Of a DNA stretch of 64,000 bases, positions 12,577 to 25,500 are shown piece by piece. Source of the stretch: Schistocephalus solidus (taxonomy: Eukaryota; Platyhelminthes; Cestoda; Diphyllobothriidea; Diphyllobothriidae); the NCBI GenBank assembly GCA_017591395.1, contig WEDG01002489.1, positions 62,001 through 126,000 on the forward strand, in the 5' to 3' direction. The notes beneath the pieces were generated by a model that was not told where the DNA came from, did no database searches, and saw only the letters and a program-made list of their open reading frames with translations. Position 1 is the first letter of the stretch. Each line of letters starts with the position of its first letter. The position numbers and the translations under genes were made by a program.

Positions 12577-13440
12577 CTACCTATACAACACCAGGTGGCG
12601 ACAACTGAAAAAAGAGGCTTTGTTTCCGTCGGTCAGGCGTTTGAAATAGCCTGTGTAAGATCTATTGTCCTCGACGATTTCGTGGTCATGTTCGTCAAAT
12701 ATGTCTTTGTGTTGATGAACTGCACGACCGAGGACGTAGAGGGTGGTGGACTGACCGTCATCTTGCAGTTCGCACCATTGTGTCTCCAAGGTATCGTTTT
12801 CGTTCAGGCACTGGATCCATTAATTGCTAAAACCAGAATGGTGTATAGGCAAATTGAATAGGACAGTTTTTATTTCATAAAGCGGTCATTTACCCTGCTG
12901 TCACCTGTGAGGTTGTAATATGAGTTTTCTCTCGGAGATGATAGAGCAGCAATCCACCTAGTATTTTGCCTTTTTTACCTGTATGTCCAGTCAGTCTCGC
13001 CTACGGAGCATACGTACTCCAGCAGGTGCCAGCATAGCGTCCAGGGATGTATTCAGTTTGCATTTCTCTGACCCGGCATGCGGATGTGTCTGTTGGTGAG
13101 GAGGGGAGGAGGAGGAAGAGGATATCTTTAGCTAGATTGATCGTCCGCATCCGAAGTTATCTCGCAGTTTAGCCAACATAGTTTTTCTTTGTAGCTTCGC
13201 CAGATCGATAAAGTAATCTGGAGATATTTTGCGTGACGGTGAGATTTTCAGCTCCATTACTTTTTGCCTGATATTTGCTTCTGGTCCGTGTAAAAATCCA
13301 AAATTAACTGTTTTGGGGAAACACCAAACAGCTTGCGAGACGTGGTACGCGAAGGGAATCGCTCGTTAAAATTTGAGGTCGAATGAGCCTCTGTCCGTTT
13401 TGGTGCTTGCACGGATTGGTGAAGTTCCGGAGTAGCCATT
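12577..13440 (-). mobile_element. Probable Penelope-like endonuclease fragment, degraded
   Basis: On the minus strand near 13015-12985 the sequence reads EYVCSVGETDWTYR, resembling the YIGETGR core of GIY-YIG domains in Penelope-like elements. The segment 12789-12577 (HEIVEDNRSYTGYFKRLTD...) could be its C-terminal half, where family members carry an I-V...R...L pattern. The region is GC-richer than neighbours and has no continuous frame. Identification is tentative. Confidence 0.35.
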
Positions 13441-14639
13441 CATGCTAAAGACCATTTAAAGGCATTTTAATTCAAAAACCTTTTCTTTGATTCACAATGA
13501 AGTATCCTTTTGAAACTTATTTCGCGATTGAAGGCGTAGCTGCTGTCGAAGCTCAGTACTTGTGAGATCTGCCGTGGCAATTATGGTGGCCTGAAAACTT
13601 GAATACTCTGATTTTGTCTTACCTGTTATGCAAAAAAAGCTTTTTTTACGAAATGTGAAGAAAACTCTTTTATTTTCCGCATATTGAGTGAAATAACACT
13701 GCAGAAACATTTAGACAACTTCACGGGATAGAATCATCAAAGTCCACTATCACTTATAAATCCAGCAGGCAGGAACACCCAATTAAGTGTAGTTGGTAAT
13801 CGATTCAATTCCACTTGTGGAAGTCTGGCTTCTGATTGTGAGTTTTCATGTAGTCTATCATTACAGGGAAATAGTTAATTTATGTAAAAAAAACCTACAT
13901 TTTTGGACTGTAATCAGAAGCCTTCGTCAGTTTTCAATAAGCATGCTGCAGGGTGCTTTAACGGAAATATTGGTCGGAAATGTTGCGCTTTGCTGGATAT
14001 TATATCCGAGCGCTAAAAACTAAACATTCACTCAGTATGTTGGAACTGCGAACGCCGTGTAAATCAGAGTCACAGTCCATAGCCACTGGCGGCAACCCTT
14101 TCATTAGTTTTCTAGATTTAGTTATATTTGAGATTTCATTTAAGTGTGGCTGCTCCAGTTTTTCCATGGACAGAAATTTTTTTACCAACAGAAAATTTTT
14201 TTCATACACTTCATATTTCGGGATTTGCGTTCCGAGATTGCCTGTCATTTCTTCTTCGTCCCTTCCAATCAGCGTTCAAACAACCCTTCGGAGAAAGTTT
14301 AATGAGCCTTTTGAAGGCATGTTACGAAGTGTTTAGGCGGTAGTTCCAGTAAGCAATGCAATTGCAGTACTGCCCTCGCGCTAAAGCTTTAAACCTGCTA
14401 AGTTGTAATAAATTATATGGGTTGCACAGCTTGTGGATATTTTGTTTAAAAAGAGTAATTTTTACGTGCCACAGTTATGAAACTTCTAGAGCGGGTGATG
14501 ACATAATGATTTCAGTCGTTGTTTTTTGTTACGAAAACAGCTGTTGGAAACCTAAACCAGAGTTTTCTGCAAAATTAGAATCACGCACGTAACGTCAGAA
14601 TTAAGTGCATGGGGAATCGGCATTTCCTAGGTGTTCTAT

Positions 14640-15100
14640 CCCGACGGGTGTGATAGAGGAGAAGGAAAAACGAGTTTTCTGGAAAAACCACTTTATTCTG
14701 GCCCCGCAGAATACAGCGGATTTCTAGCTCCTAAACTCTCGTTTATTTATTGAGTTCTGCGTGTTCTCGATAGCGGGACACTAACGGAGAGCGTTCTGAA
14801 ACCTTCTGGCCTGCAATGTGGTTCGCATTGATTAGTCGCATCTCACGCTGGAAAACCCTCGCAGAAACGTCTCGAAAGTTTGGGCCACACGCGTGCATCA
14901 GGGCTTCACGCGTGCTCGGTGCAGCGGCGCACACTGATTGGTTGTACGGTTTCCTACGCGTATTTCTCAGCCGGATTGGCCTGTTTCGGCGTGCGACATC
15001 ACGTGCTCTTTCCGCCTTGGGCCGCGACTCGACTGCGGCTCCCGTCTCCGTAAACCTTGGTAATAGGTGTAACCTCGTCAGTCAACTGATTGATTAAGTT
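14640..15100 (-). other. CpG-rich LTR- or promoter-like block
   Basis: It stands out from AT-rich flanks by GC content and many CpGs. On the minus strand there are CCAAT-type boxes (GCCAATCC and ACCAATCA, near 14980 and 14940), followed about 190 bases on by AATAAATAAACGAG (14753-14740). CCAAT boxes plus a TATA/poly(A)-like word over ~400 bases fit a solo LTR, or a promoter. Short ORFs on both strands are not convincing. LTR termini were not identified. Confidence 0.35.
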
Positions 15101-15999
15101 TTTAATGCTTTGACACGGGACATACTACTTAAAGTTTGATATGCAAATCTGAAAAAAAACTATGAAATACGTGAGCGCCATAGTTGTCTAATGGATGCTA
15201 GATTGACTGCTTAGGAAATCATATCTTTGGTGTCATCTTAATGTTTCAGATATGTTGCAAAGCATATATTTCAGTAAGCTGGGCTAATAAACTGAACCGG
15301 ATAAGATTAAACTCGTGTCTTCCACGTTGTGCCTTGGAACTCCGGGGGATAAAACACAGATTTTATTAGAGGCGTACCCTTGCTCTTGTTGGTTTGAATC
15401 CTACAGATGCCGCCGATTGTTTTATAACTGATTGAATGAAAGTAGCTTTTAGTCCTTCATGAAAATCATCAAGAATAATTCTTCCAATGTATGATATTTC
15501 GCCACATAAGGGAGCCTCTTCCTCCTTAAATATTTCGGCACTTAATTCTATATTTTTCTCTCCTATGTCTCACTAGCTGCCTCTCAAAAGAGCCCAAACA
15601 GGATTTTCAAAATATGATCGATGGATCTTTTACGGAACTTGCTATGGAAATTCTATGCAGCAATCTTATTAGCTGGTGTAATTGAAGAATCGTCTTTGTA
15701 ACGGAGTGGTTTTGTTGTTTTTGATGTGATAACAGCTAATCATCTCCTTTGGCGAGGTACCCTTTGGTCCATAATATAGACTGAATTTCAGAGCACTCAA
15801 ATATTGCATAACGCAGTTCTGAAACAGGAAGTGTCCCCGTCACCTTCTCTTTACACCAAAAGAAGGAGAAAACCTAAAACCCAAGTCATGGGTTTTCATT
15901 AAAACCAATCACTATATGCGAGGATTAAATGAACGAAATACTGAAATTTGGATTGAAGTGCATTTTGTTACTAGGACTTCCCATAGTGGGATTTGAATT

Positions 16000-16945
16000 A
16001 TCTAATTGTGCGTTTATATAACGGAGTGAACCTTTAATTTACATATTTAAAGGCATTAGATTCCTGTAGTTTACACGCACAAGGCACACTAAAAAACCAC
16101 AATTTGTTTAGTGAAGTATGCAAAAGCAGTTCATTTTAATAAAGTGTTGCCTCCTAGAGACTCCAGAAAATATTTTTATATTTTTACCATTAAATGACGC
16201 GGAAAACATCGGAATGAAGTGTTCAAATACCAAAAAATGATTTAACTTGATATCAAACCTTTTGCACGATTTTATCTGTAAAAGCATTATCGGATGAAAT
16301 ATTTTAATTAAATGGTCTCACTATTAACATGGGTTAAATCTATATTTTATACACTGGAACCTGCCAGGAAACAAGTGATTTAACCGTAAATTATAACGTG
16401 GGTTCGTGTTTCTTCTTCCCTTATGCTTACGATAAAACATAGACTGAGGCCAATAGGGCAAAACCTGTTCCAGAATGGCCATAGTTACACTATACAAAAT
16501 TCAGATTATTTAAACGTCATTCTGGATAAGCAAATAAAATGTTTTTCGCCTAATTTGATGATTATGCGTTATCAAAAATGACCGGGAACAATTGTAATTT
16601 ACAAAGGCCGTACTTAAATTTGACTACCAATGGGGATAATCGCGTTAACTATCCATAAAAAAAGTCTTCATAACCAGGTTTGGAAGTTTTTGAGGAGCAG
16701 CTAGCAAAACAGGAAAGGAACTTCCAGATTGAAGTTCCGAGAGATTTAATTTATGGAAGTGTTGGTTCGCGTTTTTGGTTGGTTATCGGTAAATCGAAAT
16801 ATTTTTGCAGTCAACTTGCACAGAAGTCTCAAATCTACTTTGCTTGACATAATTTTCAAACCCTTGGGAGTAGACATGGAACTCCATCCCCTGACATCTA
16901 GGGTACAACGAGAGATAAATTAGCAATTTAACCCCTGAGTCACGA
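16000..16945 (-). repeat. Right arm of a ~0.9 kb inverted dispersed repeat
   Basis: Reverse complement of 145-1085. Homology stops near 16000, where the sequence no longer follows the region upstream of the micro-exon paralog. Whether this is an unknown transposon or an inverted segmental duplication cannot be decided; no terminal repeats or target-site duplications were recognised. Confidence 0.7.
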
Positions 16946-17370
16946 AGACCAACCCGAAAGAAATGCATTTAATCTTCTCTGAATCAATTTGCCCGATTAA
17001 AAGGTATTATATCTCCCATACTTGTTGCGGGCAGCTAATTTCTCAAACTTAATCTTCGAAGCAGTCAATTCATATTCCACCAGACACCTACAAGTCTCAC
17101 TTATTTAATAAGTCTTTTGGCAGGTTTCCAATCGATTGAGGAAAACCACTTTTTGCAGCACTGCAGTCAGGCCAAAAGCATTAAAAAACCACATTTAGAT
17201 AAATGGAAAAATCGGTAAGGATTACCTCGATGGTGTCCTGAGCAAGTCCTGCAATCAGAAGCTGCCAGAACTGGAGGTCACTTCGCGCCAACATTCTGGT
17301 AAATTAGAGGTCAGATTACGGTTCAGGCTCGGACTGGCGCTAAAGCAAGTAGGACAAACATTTTGATTAA

Positions 17371-17440
17371 CGTTAGGATTAGTTGTATTTGTAGGGTTAG
17401 GGTTAAGGGTAGGGTTAGAATTAAGATTAGGGCTCTTGTT
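17371..17440 (+). repeat. Interstitial TTAGGG-like tract
   Basis: Degenerate repeats of GGGTTAGGGTTAAGGGTAGG type. TTAGGG is the usual flatworm and metazoan telomere unit; here it is internal and degenerate. Confidence 0.6.
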
Positions 17441-18904
17441 TAGGTTTATTTAAGGGCTATTTTTAAGGTAAGGACACAGGAACATTTCGGCCCCGAGAGA
17501 ATTATACGCAGCGCCACGCTTAAGGAAATTGGATGACTACAGTGTTGAGGAAAAGTTCCACTTACTAAACGCCGATATTTCTAGCAAAAATGTCGTCTGC
17601 TGATGTCAGGTACAGGTTCATTTCGATTTCAATTTCTGTGAAAGGATTTGAGTCTAAAAATCACACAAAGTCTATTTTTATTTTCATGTAATTGTTGTTT
17701 AGCAGGGTTGAACTGAGCTCCATTACGTTCACCACCTATGCTGGTTGGGTTTTAAACTAAAACGCATAATAAAGGGGATATATTTTAACTTCAGTAGTTT
17801 TTGTGCCATTTAATGTTCATTGAACATACAGTGAATGATTTTACTGGTTCTTTCAATTGATAAATAGCTAAAACGTTTTATCCTTTATTAATGTCTTGTT
17901 ATGTCAGTAGCTATAAAGCGTGAAGTTACGAATATATCATCAGGGGATACCACAGTTTAACCATATTATCCAGTACGACATATAGTTTTCAGACAATACC
18001 TTTATGATCTCTCTTAATATTCACTGCAATTTAAGGCTTTTTATTTAAAAAGTTTCTTTATGGCCATTTCCATTTAAATAGCATAACGAAGCTTTAATCG
18101 GTAGAGGGATGATTACTTTTTTAAAGCTCTCACCTACTCCTTCCCTGGTCCACTGTTCGTTTTAGTTGGTATCAGGTTATGTTTGCTGTAGCTGCATCTA
18201 TGGACATTTCCTACAGTGAAACATACACGTATTTGCTAAGTTGGATCCAGTTTGGTTGTTTATTCATCCATATAAGTCTCTACAAATTCTTGGTCCTACA
18301 AGGTAGGGACAGCACACTTGTTTTGTCAGGTTACCGGCAACGAAAGCAGACATGCTGTCCAGTCAGACTGACCCAAACCGCTTGAGAACCCTGACCTGTT
18401 CTCATCGGTCTGCATGACTTCAAGTAGCTCTGGAAAATTTAAGCGGCCTATGTGGAAATTTCATGCAAAAGTTTGACTGATAAAACTTTGCGAGACATGG
18501 GCATGACCGACAGGTGAGTGTGTCTGCCACTTACCAACACACTTCAGGTCAACGTGCCACCGGCGATAGGCTAAGCTATGGCTCGACGCCCGAGGTTTGA
18601 ACCCAAGTCAGTTGAGAGACAAGCTACAATCATCATTTCGCCATGAGCTCACGTCATGTTCTTTGAGGGCGGAGATACTCAGTCGCGTGGGAGTCATTTG
18701 CACGAGCCCAATCTGAATGGGAGGTTAAATGAGTCAGACTGCCTCCCACACATTGCTGGTAAACGTACCTACCCCACGTCTCCCTTCCAAAAGCATGACG
18801 GATGCTGGAATCCAAAATTTTTACTTGATGGGAAAGAGAGTAACACCCCGCAATAGGAATCGCCACAATACAGCTAGATATGTGTTAACTTCTACGAAGA
18901 TTAG

Positions 18905-18990
18905 TATGACAGGTTAGTTTATCGTTAGTGTTGAGTTTAGGCTTAAAGTAAAATGTAGGGGTATGGTTCAGTTTAAGTTTAGAACACGGG
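18905..18990 (+). repeat. Degenerate TTAGG-like tract
   Basis: Weak GTTAG/TTTAGG periodicity within a dispersed repeat region (18400-19100), which also contains a tRNA-B-box-like GGTTTGAACCC (18594-18604). Confidence 0.3.
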
Positions 18991-19569
18991 ACGCATGCCA
19001 TTACCATGCCTTGAAACCAGTATGAGGCTGTCGGCGCGAACTGGGCCAACACGTCGAAGCACCTGCTTCCTCCAAGTGTATTATTGTCCAACAAAATGTT
19101 ATTTTTTGTTGCATTTGCACCGGCTCTGACAGTGCACTGCTGTTTTAGTCCGAAAATTCAGCCAAGTCATGCCAGAGTTAAGTGTATGAAATATTGATAT
19201 TTCCCAGGTAATACGTGTGGCCTTATCAGAAAAACAATTAATCTGTTAATGAACGGACATGGAACACATTATGTGTGTGTATATAAGGAAAGTAAATGGT
19301 CCTCAGACGCGGTAATTATAGCTCTACTTAGCTGAGCTATCGAGCTCCCACTGAAGTCCATTGTCACAGATAGAAAAGACAGCAAAAGAAGTAACATTTA
19401 TAGCGGGTAGAGATCATTTAACCACCAATGACACCAGTCTAGACGTGACTGTCCAGGGATCTGTATACCAGCGCCAGATCGATAAATCGATTGACCAAAT
19501 TCTCATATGAGGTCCATGTTCCAATGAATTCCCTGCTTGCCTTGGTTCTGGCGTGGGTAATTATCTTTG

Positions 19570-21540
19570 AGGCTGCAAAGTAAAATTCGTGACGCGTTTC
19601 TTAGGTGTGGGCGGTCATGTACTAATCCACTACCCCATCTCACAGCCAGCTCGGGTTCGTGAATGCGCGATCCAAGCATGCAATTATTCTGTCCCGTAAA
19701 GGTAATGAATACCGTTTACGCACGGGATGCGATACATTACACCAGACTGCATACTAGGAGTTAAGTGGCCCTTGATTTTCATGACCCTGCTGCACATGCT
19801 AGCTTTGGGTTGGTTCACAATTCGGATACCTAATCCTCCAGAAATTCGCTCCGTCAACTGTGACACGTCCCTAGCAGCGCATGACATACTGCAGGGCGGG
19901 TTCTAGTTGGGTCCTCTGGGTGCGAACACGTAGACATCGGCTTATTTACGCCTTCGGATAGCCGTTCCGCAAACATTTTTCAAAAAGATTTTGGCCCACA
20001 AGTGCTGTTTCTTCCGAGTTGCTGCAGTGAGTCTGGATTCGTTTAAACAATAATCTCACACAATTTCGTAGGTAAGCCACCGGATGGTTGCTGTGAAAAT
20101 TGAGACGGTGTGTGGTGTTATTCACCTTGCTTTAGACAGCTGTTTCTGTTTCGCCATTGGAAATTCACCTGACGAGCTCATCACGGGAGGGTAGTTGCTG
20201 CTCCTTTCCTTCTTTCCTCGTGAAATGTAGGCTTGAGAAGTTTGAGTAATGGTAATCTTGGAAATGCTGCAGCATGCTCCTCTTTAAGCCAACAATCGCG
20301 TCGTCCACGTAACGGCGTCAAAGATCGGGGGCAGTTGGATGAAGGCACGTTTTTCCAGCACTTGTGGGACCAAATCTGCCACTAAACCACAGATTGTGGA
20401 GCCCATTGAGGTGCCCTTGATCTGGCTCACACATTTCGCTTACAAAAGTGAAGAGGGTCGTTCAACAAACATATGAAAAACATCATAAGTTGTTCAATTT
20501 TGAGCGAACTCTGGGTTTTTTCTAATGACTTCTCAAGTTTTCTGCGCAGGACGTCTTGTGCCAAACTCGGTGGGATGGATGAGATTAATAACGTCTCGTC
20601 AAATGAAGATCATCATTTAATCCGATTGAATCCTCTGAGCTTGGAGATCAATCAGGAATTTGGAGGCAGAACGGACTGAGGCAGTCAAAATGTCTTTGAG
20701 TAATTACACTTTCGAGTACATCCCTTTTGCCAAATTATTGGTGCGGCTGATTTTTAAAGCAACGAATGGCCGCAGTGTAATATTTGCCGTATGAATCTTT
20801 GGTAGACAATAGAAGCGAACCAAGGTAGTATCAGTTGGTATCATTTTACACCCTTCCTTCTCAGTGATCACATTTTGGCGTTTTAAACCTCCGGTAATGT
20901 ATCTAGCCGGCCTGCTACTGCTGTAGCTTAAGAGCCATAAGCTGTCCTTCAAAATTCTCTTCTATCCAGTCATGCCTTGGCATTCTCATTCCAGTTTTCT
21001 TGATAAATTACGAGACTTGATCGTCCCTTGTCAACGGTTAGAATGAAAATTTGTTCCTCCTTCCTATGTTCCTTCGAAGCTTTCGACTCACTCTTGGAGC
21101 ACATTGGGTTGGTCTGTATGCCATCAGCAAAGATGTAACACGTTGTCACACGGAGTGTTTCTCATCCTCGGTGGTTTCAGTTCTCCGAAGCAGGGCTTCC
21201 AGGGCCGCAATGAAGTCGACAGCGTCGGCATTGGTGGTGTTAAAACAAGCTTCATGACACAACACGCATAGGTGCTACTCCATCAGTTGCTTGGATGATG
21301 CTGCAAACTAATGCCAAAGATAAATTTTGGACTTCTCGTATACCCAGGTGCTGTGGATGACGACAATATCTTTCGTCATCCTTGAGCTTTGTCCTCCATA
21401 GTGTGAATAAAAACTTAAGGATGCCACCTTGTTCTGTTCAAGCTCATTTGTTTTAGGCAAGACACCAAGTTCCTGCAAGTTTTTTTCTTTCTTGTACTTT
21501 AAAAGAGACCATAGTTACAACGCAAATTTAAGTCATAGAC
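19570..21540 (-). mobile_element. Penelope-like retroelement, degraded
   Basis: Read on the minus strand, with the N-terminal part at high coordinates. At 20704-20952 the peptide contains RFYCLPKIHTANITLRPFVA, matching the Y-LPKIHK...PLRPI motif of Penelope-like RTs. Near 20395-20440 it reads QIKGTSMGSTICGLVAD, matching the QIKGTPMGSPISG motif. The catalytic YVDD is at 20313-20302, in a different frame, so at least one frameshift lies between. About 600 bases downstream, at 19745-19687, is GVMYRIPCVNGIHYLYGTE then stop, matching the start of a GIY-YIG endonuclease. Order and spacing fit this retroelement class; frameshifts and stops show it is dead. The boundaries are approximate. Confidence 0.75.
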
Positions 21541-22175
21541 CGTCCATCCTAGACTGAATGATAAAAAAGGTAAGGCTCATTAAACTTTGTAGAATTTGAA
21601 TTGCCTACCTCACTTTGTCATGCAAGAAACCGTTCCATACGATAATTTCACAAATTACTTAGAATGAGTTGATGGTAAAATTATTTTTTCCTTGTTTTGG
21701 AATGACACGATAAAGCATACTGACAGCAAAGGCACTTGCTAGGATTTTCACCTCTAGGCCTTAGTTCAAACTGATTTACTTCACGCTGGTGAGTAATTTC
21801 TGAAGAACGTATAAAGCAAAAAGCTTTTGATATTCTTTAATCAGACTCTGATATTTTTCTTGCGTTCATTGAGCATTAGCAATTTACTCTGTTTCCATAT
21901 TCATGGATTACCTGTTTAAAAGTGTGAAGCTTCATGTAAACCACATTTTGGTAAGTTTGCTGCAGATTGTGAGCTCACACATCCCAAGAACACCAGATTT
22001 TCTGGTCCATTGACACCCTCAGTAAACCCAGGCGAAGCGTGCTAAAACCGATGAACTTGCCTTGCTATGAAGAAGTATTCTAGTAGTTGATCCGTAGGTT
22101 TGACCTCATAAACAACTAAGCTATGTTTTAGGGTTTCCAGACAGTACGTGTGAGCGACTGATAGGTCAATAACCA

Positions 22176-22239
22176 TATAAAAGCAACCTTACCTGGACGC
22201 AGTAGAATCTACAAAGTGAAAAATCGTCCTAGTTTACTG
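22176..22239 (+). promoter_or_regulatory. Core promoter (TATA box) and possible 5' UTR exon of micro-exon gene copy B
   Basis: TATAAAAG lies at 22176-22183. The surrounding about 70 bases resemble the region at 1740-1800 upstream of copy A, where CATAAAAGC occupies the same place. A transcript starting about 30 bases downstream could use the donor at 22240 (ctg|gtacgt) and join the acceptor ending at 22545, just before the ATG. That would give a short 5' UTR exon. The TATA box is seen; the UTR exon is inferred. Confidence 0.5.
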
Positions 22240-22550
22240 GTACGTCATTTTATATTCTGAAGAATGGCGAGGTTTTCTTTAGTAAAAATGATAACATATG
22301 ATCTCAAGAAATTCAATCTCACAAGTAGAAAAACAAACAAAAACCGTGATACATTAAGTTTAAACTAATGGTCTGACATTAAGTTAAAAATGTCTAAGAG
22401 CCCTAGTCGACGGCTAAAAATGGAGCATAAAAAGAAGTAATTTGACCTTATACAAGGCTTTCATCCTTATTATGTGATTTGGTGCATAAAACACGTCAAT
22501 ATTTTTATCCTTACTGCGCAAGGTTCATTTTGTTATCATTTGCAGAGAAA

Positions 22551-25500
22551 ATGAAATTTTCTTTCTTCACCATCATGGCTGCGTTCTTTGCCGCATATCA
22601 TGTCACTGAAGCTGCCATTCATGGGTACGTACTATACAATTTTACTAGGTCTAAAATTTACCCTGATACGATAGACATTTTTTATGCCGATGAATGTCTT
22701 AAAATCAGCTGAGTATACTACGTTTTTAATGAACACGGATCCGCAGATTCATTCTGAGAGAATCGTTAGTATAAATTAATAAATAATGCAAGACTATGTT
22801 ATCCTCAGACCATTATGTCGATGAAACCTGTATTGTTTTTGCGTGATACGAAAACGATCTCCAAGGCGTTTGTAGAAAACGTTTTTCATACCTTAGCAGC
22901 CGAGTTCAAACTTCAAGCATAACCGGCGATTTTACGGCAAACAAAAGCGTAGAATAGAAGCACACATCAGTACAGCAACTTTGGAATAGAAGGTAGAAGA
23001 AATAACATGATACTACGCATTAGATTTCTGTCAGTTTTAAATTCGGTGGTTTTTCCTTGCGTATTTTCGGTTGATAACTAAATAAACGTCAGTTATCCGT
23101 TCCTAATACGCTCTGTTTTTTATTCGTCACTAACTTCATATTTCCTAACTTCATATGTACACAAGTGGTTTCATTAATTCATTCCATTTTAGAGGCAAGC
23201 AACAGGACCAACATGCTAGGGCCATTTGGGCCCATACCGCGCCCTATCCAGGTTTGCTATTGCTGTAAGTCTGCAGGCAATTGTAATTATTTTATATACA
23301 ATAAACCTTGGAGCTGGTTTATAAACGAGTCAAGTAGCATGAAAAGGAAATCAATTTTCAGTCGCTTTTTAAACGAGGTCATAATTTATCAACATTTTGG
23401 AGTTTTACACTACGTAATTGACGTACACAGAAAGTAGGGATTAAAACCGCACTTTTAGGGATCATTGAAAATGCTACACATTTTTCTATGAGTTTGTTAA
23501 TCATGATTTCAAAATTCTACAACAGGTTTAAGAAATTGGGCATTGCAATGACGCCAAAGGAACTCTCAAGGTTAGTGGGTTGTGGAGAAAAGATTTTAAA
23601 CGAGCATAACACGTTATTGCAGTTCAATTTAAGTTCATATGCAAGAGTTTTCAAAGGTTAATTTCAGAGTTAAATGGCATGACATGAAGGAGCAAATTGT
23701 TACCTTATATATAAATATACATGGGTAATTTATGCAAACTGACTAAAAGTACGCTTTATATATCATTTTCTTGATGGATTTGTTTTTGAAAAATTAATTT
23801 TACCATGCTATATTAAACCTAACACACTTTTTTATGTTTGCTTGGAGATGCCACTCTATTGCAGCATTCGTCTAATGATTGGCGCAATTCTGGAGCAATA
23901 TTTTTGTAGACAAAAGACTGCCGCATCAGAGCTACTGTCAAAAATAGAAGAGCATGTTTCCCAATTGTATGCCCTCGCTTACTTTACCAATAGTCTGCTG
24001 TGTAACTACTACTTTCCGTGAAATGAACACTCAAAAAACGTGCTTGTTAAACAAACCCGATGTGCAAACATTTCGAATCAGTTTTCATGGTAGATATGCG
24101 CTTGGAGATATTTGTGATCTATCAAAATCTATTTAAAGCATTTTTTCTTGATACTGGTCATGCAGAACGTGGCAAAATAGTTCCATAGCGCTTGATAAGC
24201 TTTAAAAATTAGGTAAGACGACATCGGGATACTACTTTTCCGCTGGATTCAGTTCACGGTATTACTTTTTCTGATTATTTAAGCTCAATTTACGCATTAA
24301 ACTATTCTTAAACTGTAGCCACATTGCAGCCAAACGTGGGTTATGAGGCGGAAACGCGAACCTTAGTAAGGTTTCACAAATTTCTCATCCGCACTCGAAG
24401 CATTCACAGTTATATTTATCTTTAGAGAATCACAGAAATTAGAAAATACTTTAAAAAATACATTAACTCGGTGTATGTCCACATAATCTAAGAGTTAAAA
24501 TGTTTTAAAATCAATTCTTATCAAAGATATTATGCAATTTAACCTTATTATTTTTTTCAGTTATATAGCAACGCTTACGCCGGAAAGTCAAGAATTTATA
24601 TTGTAAGTTCTACTTTTCTATAAAACTAATGCATTCACTTAAACAAATCACTGAAATAATTGCTTGGGTTTAACGTTACCCAATAACACAACTAAGTAAT
24701 GACCTGCAGCTAGAAGGGAGAAAAGTATCACAACTTTACTTTCAGTGGCTTTTTGTCAGATAGACTAGATTGTAATGTTTTTGGGTTTAACCACAAAAAT
24801 TCAACAATAATATTGGTTTTACACAAATGGCCAGAGCGACAAATCCCTCTTTGAGTAGACTTTTCTTAGCTTTTATTTAAAATAAATGTTAGTTATGCAT
24901 ACCTAGTTCATAGACGACGTAAGTCAAATTTCCATTACTTTGTTCATTAAAAAAAAACCGAGTGCAAATCCTGTGTTCTAAATATGTATTTAATGGTTCG
25001 TATCGTCATGTAAATCAAATGCTATCATTTGTTCCATTTGTTTCAGGAGATACCTAAGCGAGCATTACTCTAAACAAATGGATGACAATCTGAAAGTTTG
25101 GCTGTATGTCTCTTAAACTCTTTTACCTTTTTTGCTTAAGATTTAAAACAATTCACTGCCTTACGAGTACTTCTTGAATTTTTGTAAGACGACTTTGTTA
25201 GACATATAATATTTATGAAACGTAAGTTTATATATAAACGTATCACTGCACTTGTGTTCTGTATATTTGAAAACGCAAACACGCCAATAACTAAAACAAT
25301 AGTGCTTAGTAGCTAAACTAATTGATTCCAAGGCTGATCTCACGCGAAACAGTGAGAAAATATTTGGAAAACCACGCACCTATATAAATTTTAATTGGCT
25401 TTACTTTTGATCTAGAGAGAATGTAGTTGTCTGCAGGTGTGACTCGAGGAAATGCATTTAAACTCAGAACATATTTATCATCCCAAATTTTTTTTAAATG

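Noticed and set aside
13980..14336. 118-codon ORF with an overlapping minus-strand ORF
   Set aside because: No domain, signal or splice support, and several frames are open, as in composition-driven or decayed transposon DNA.
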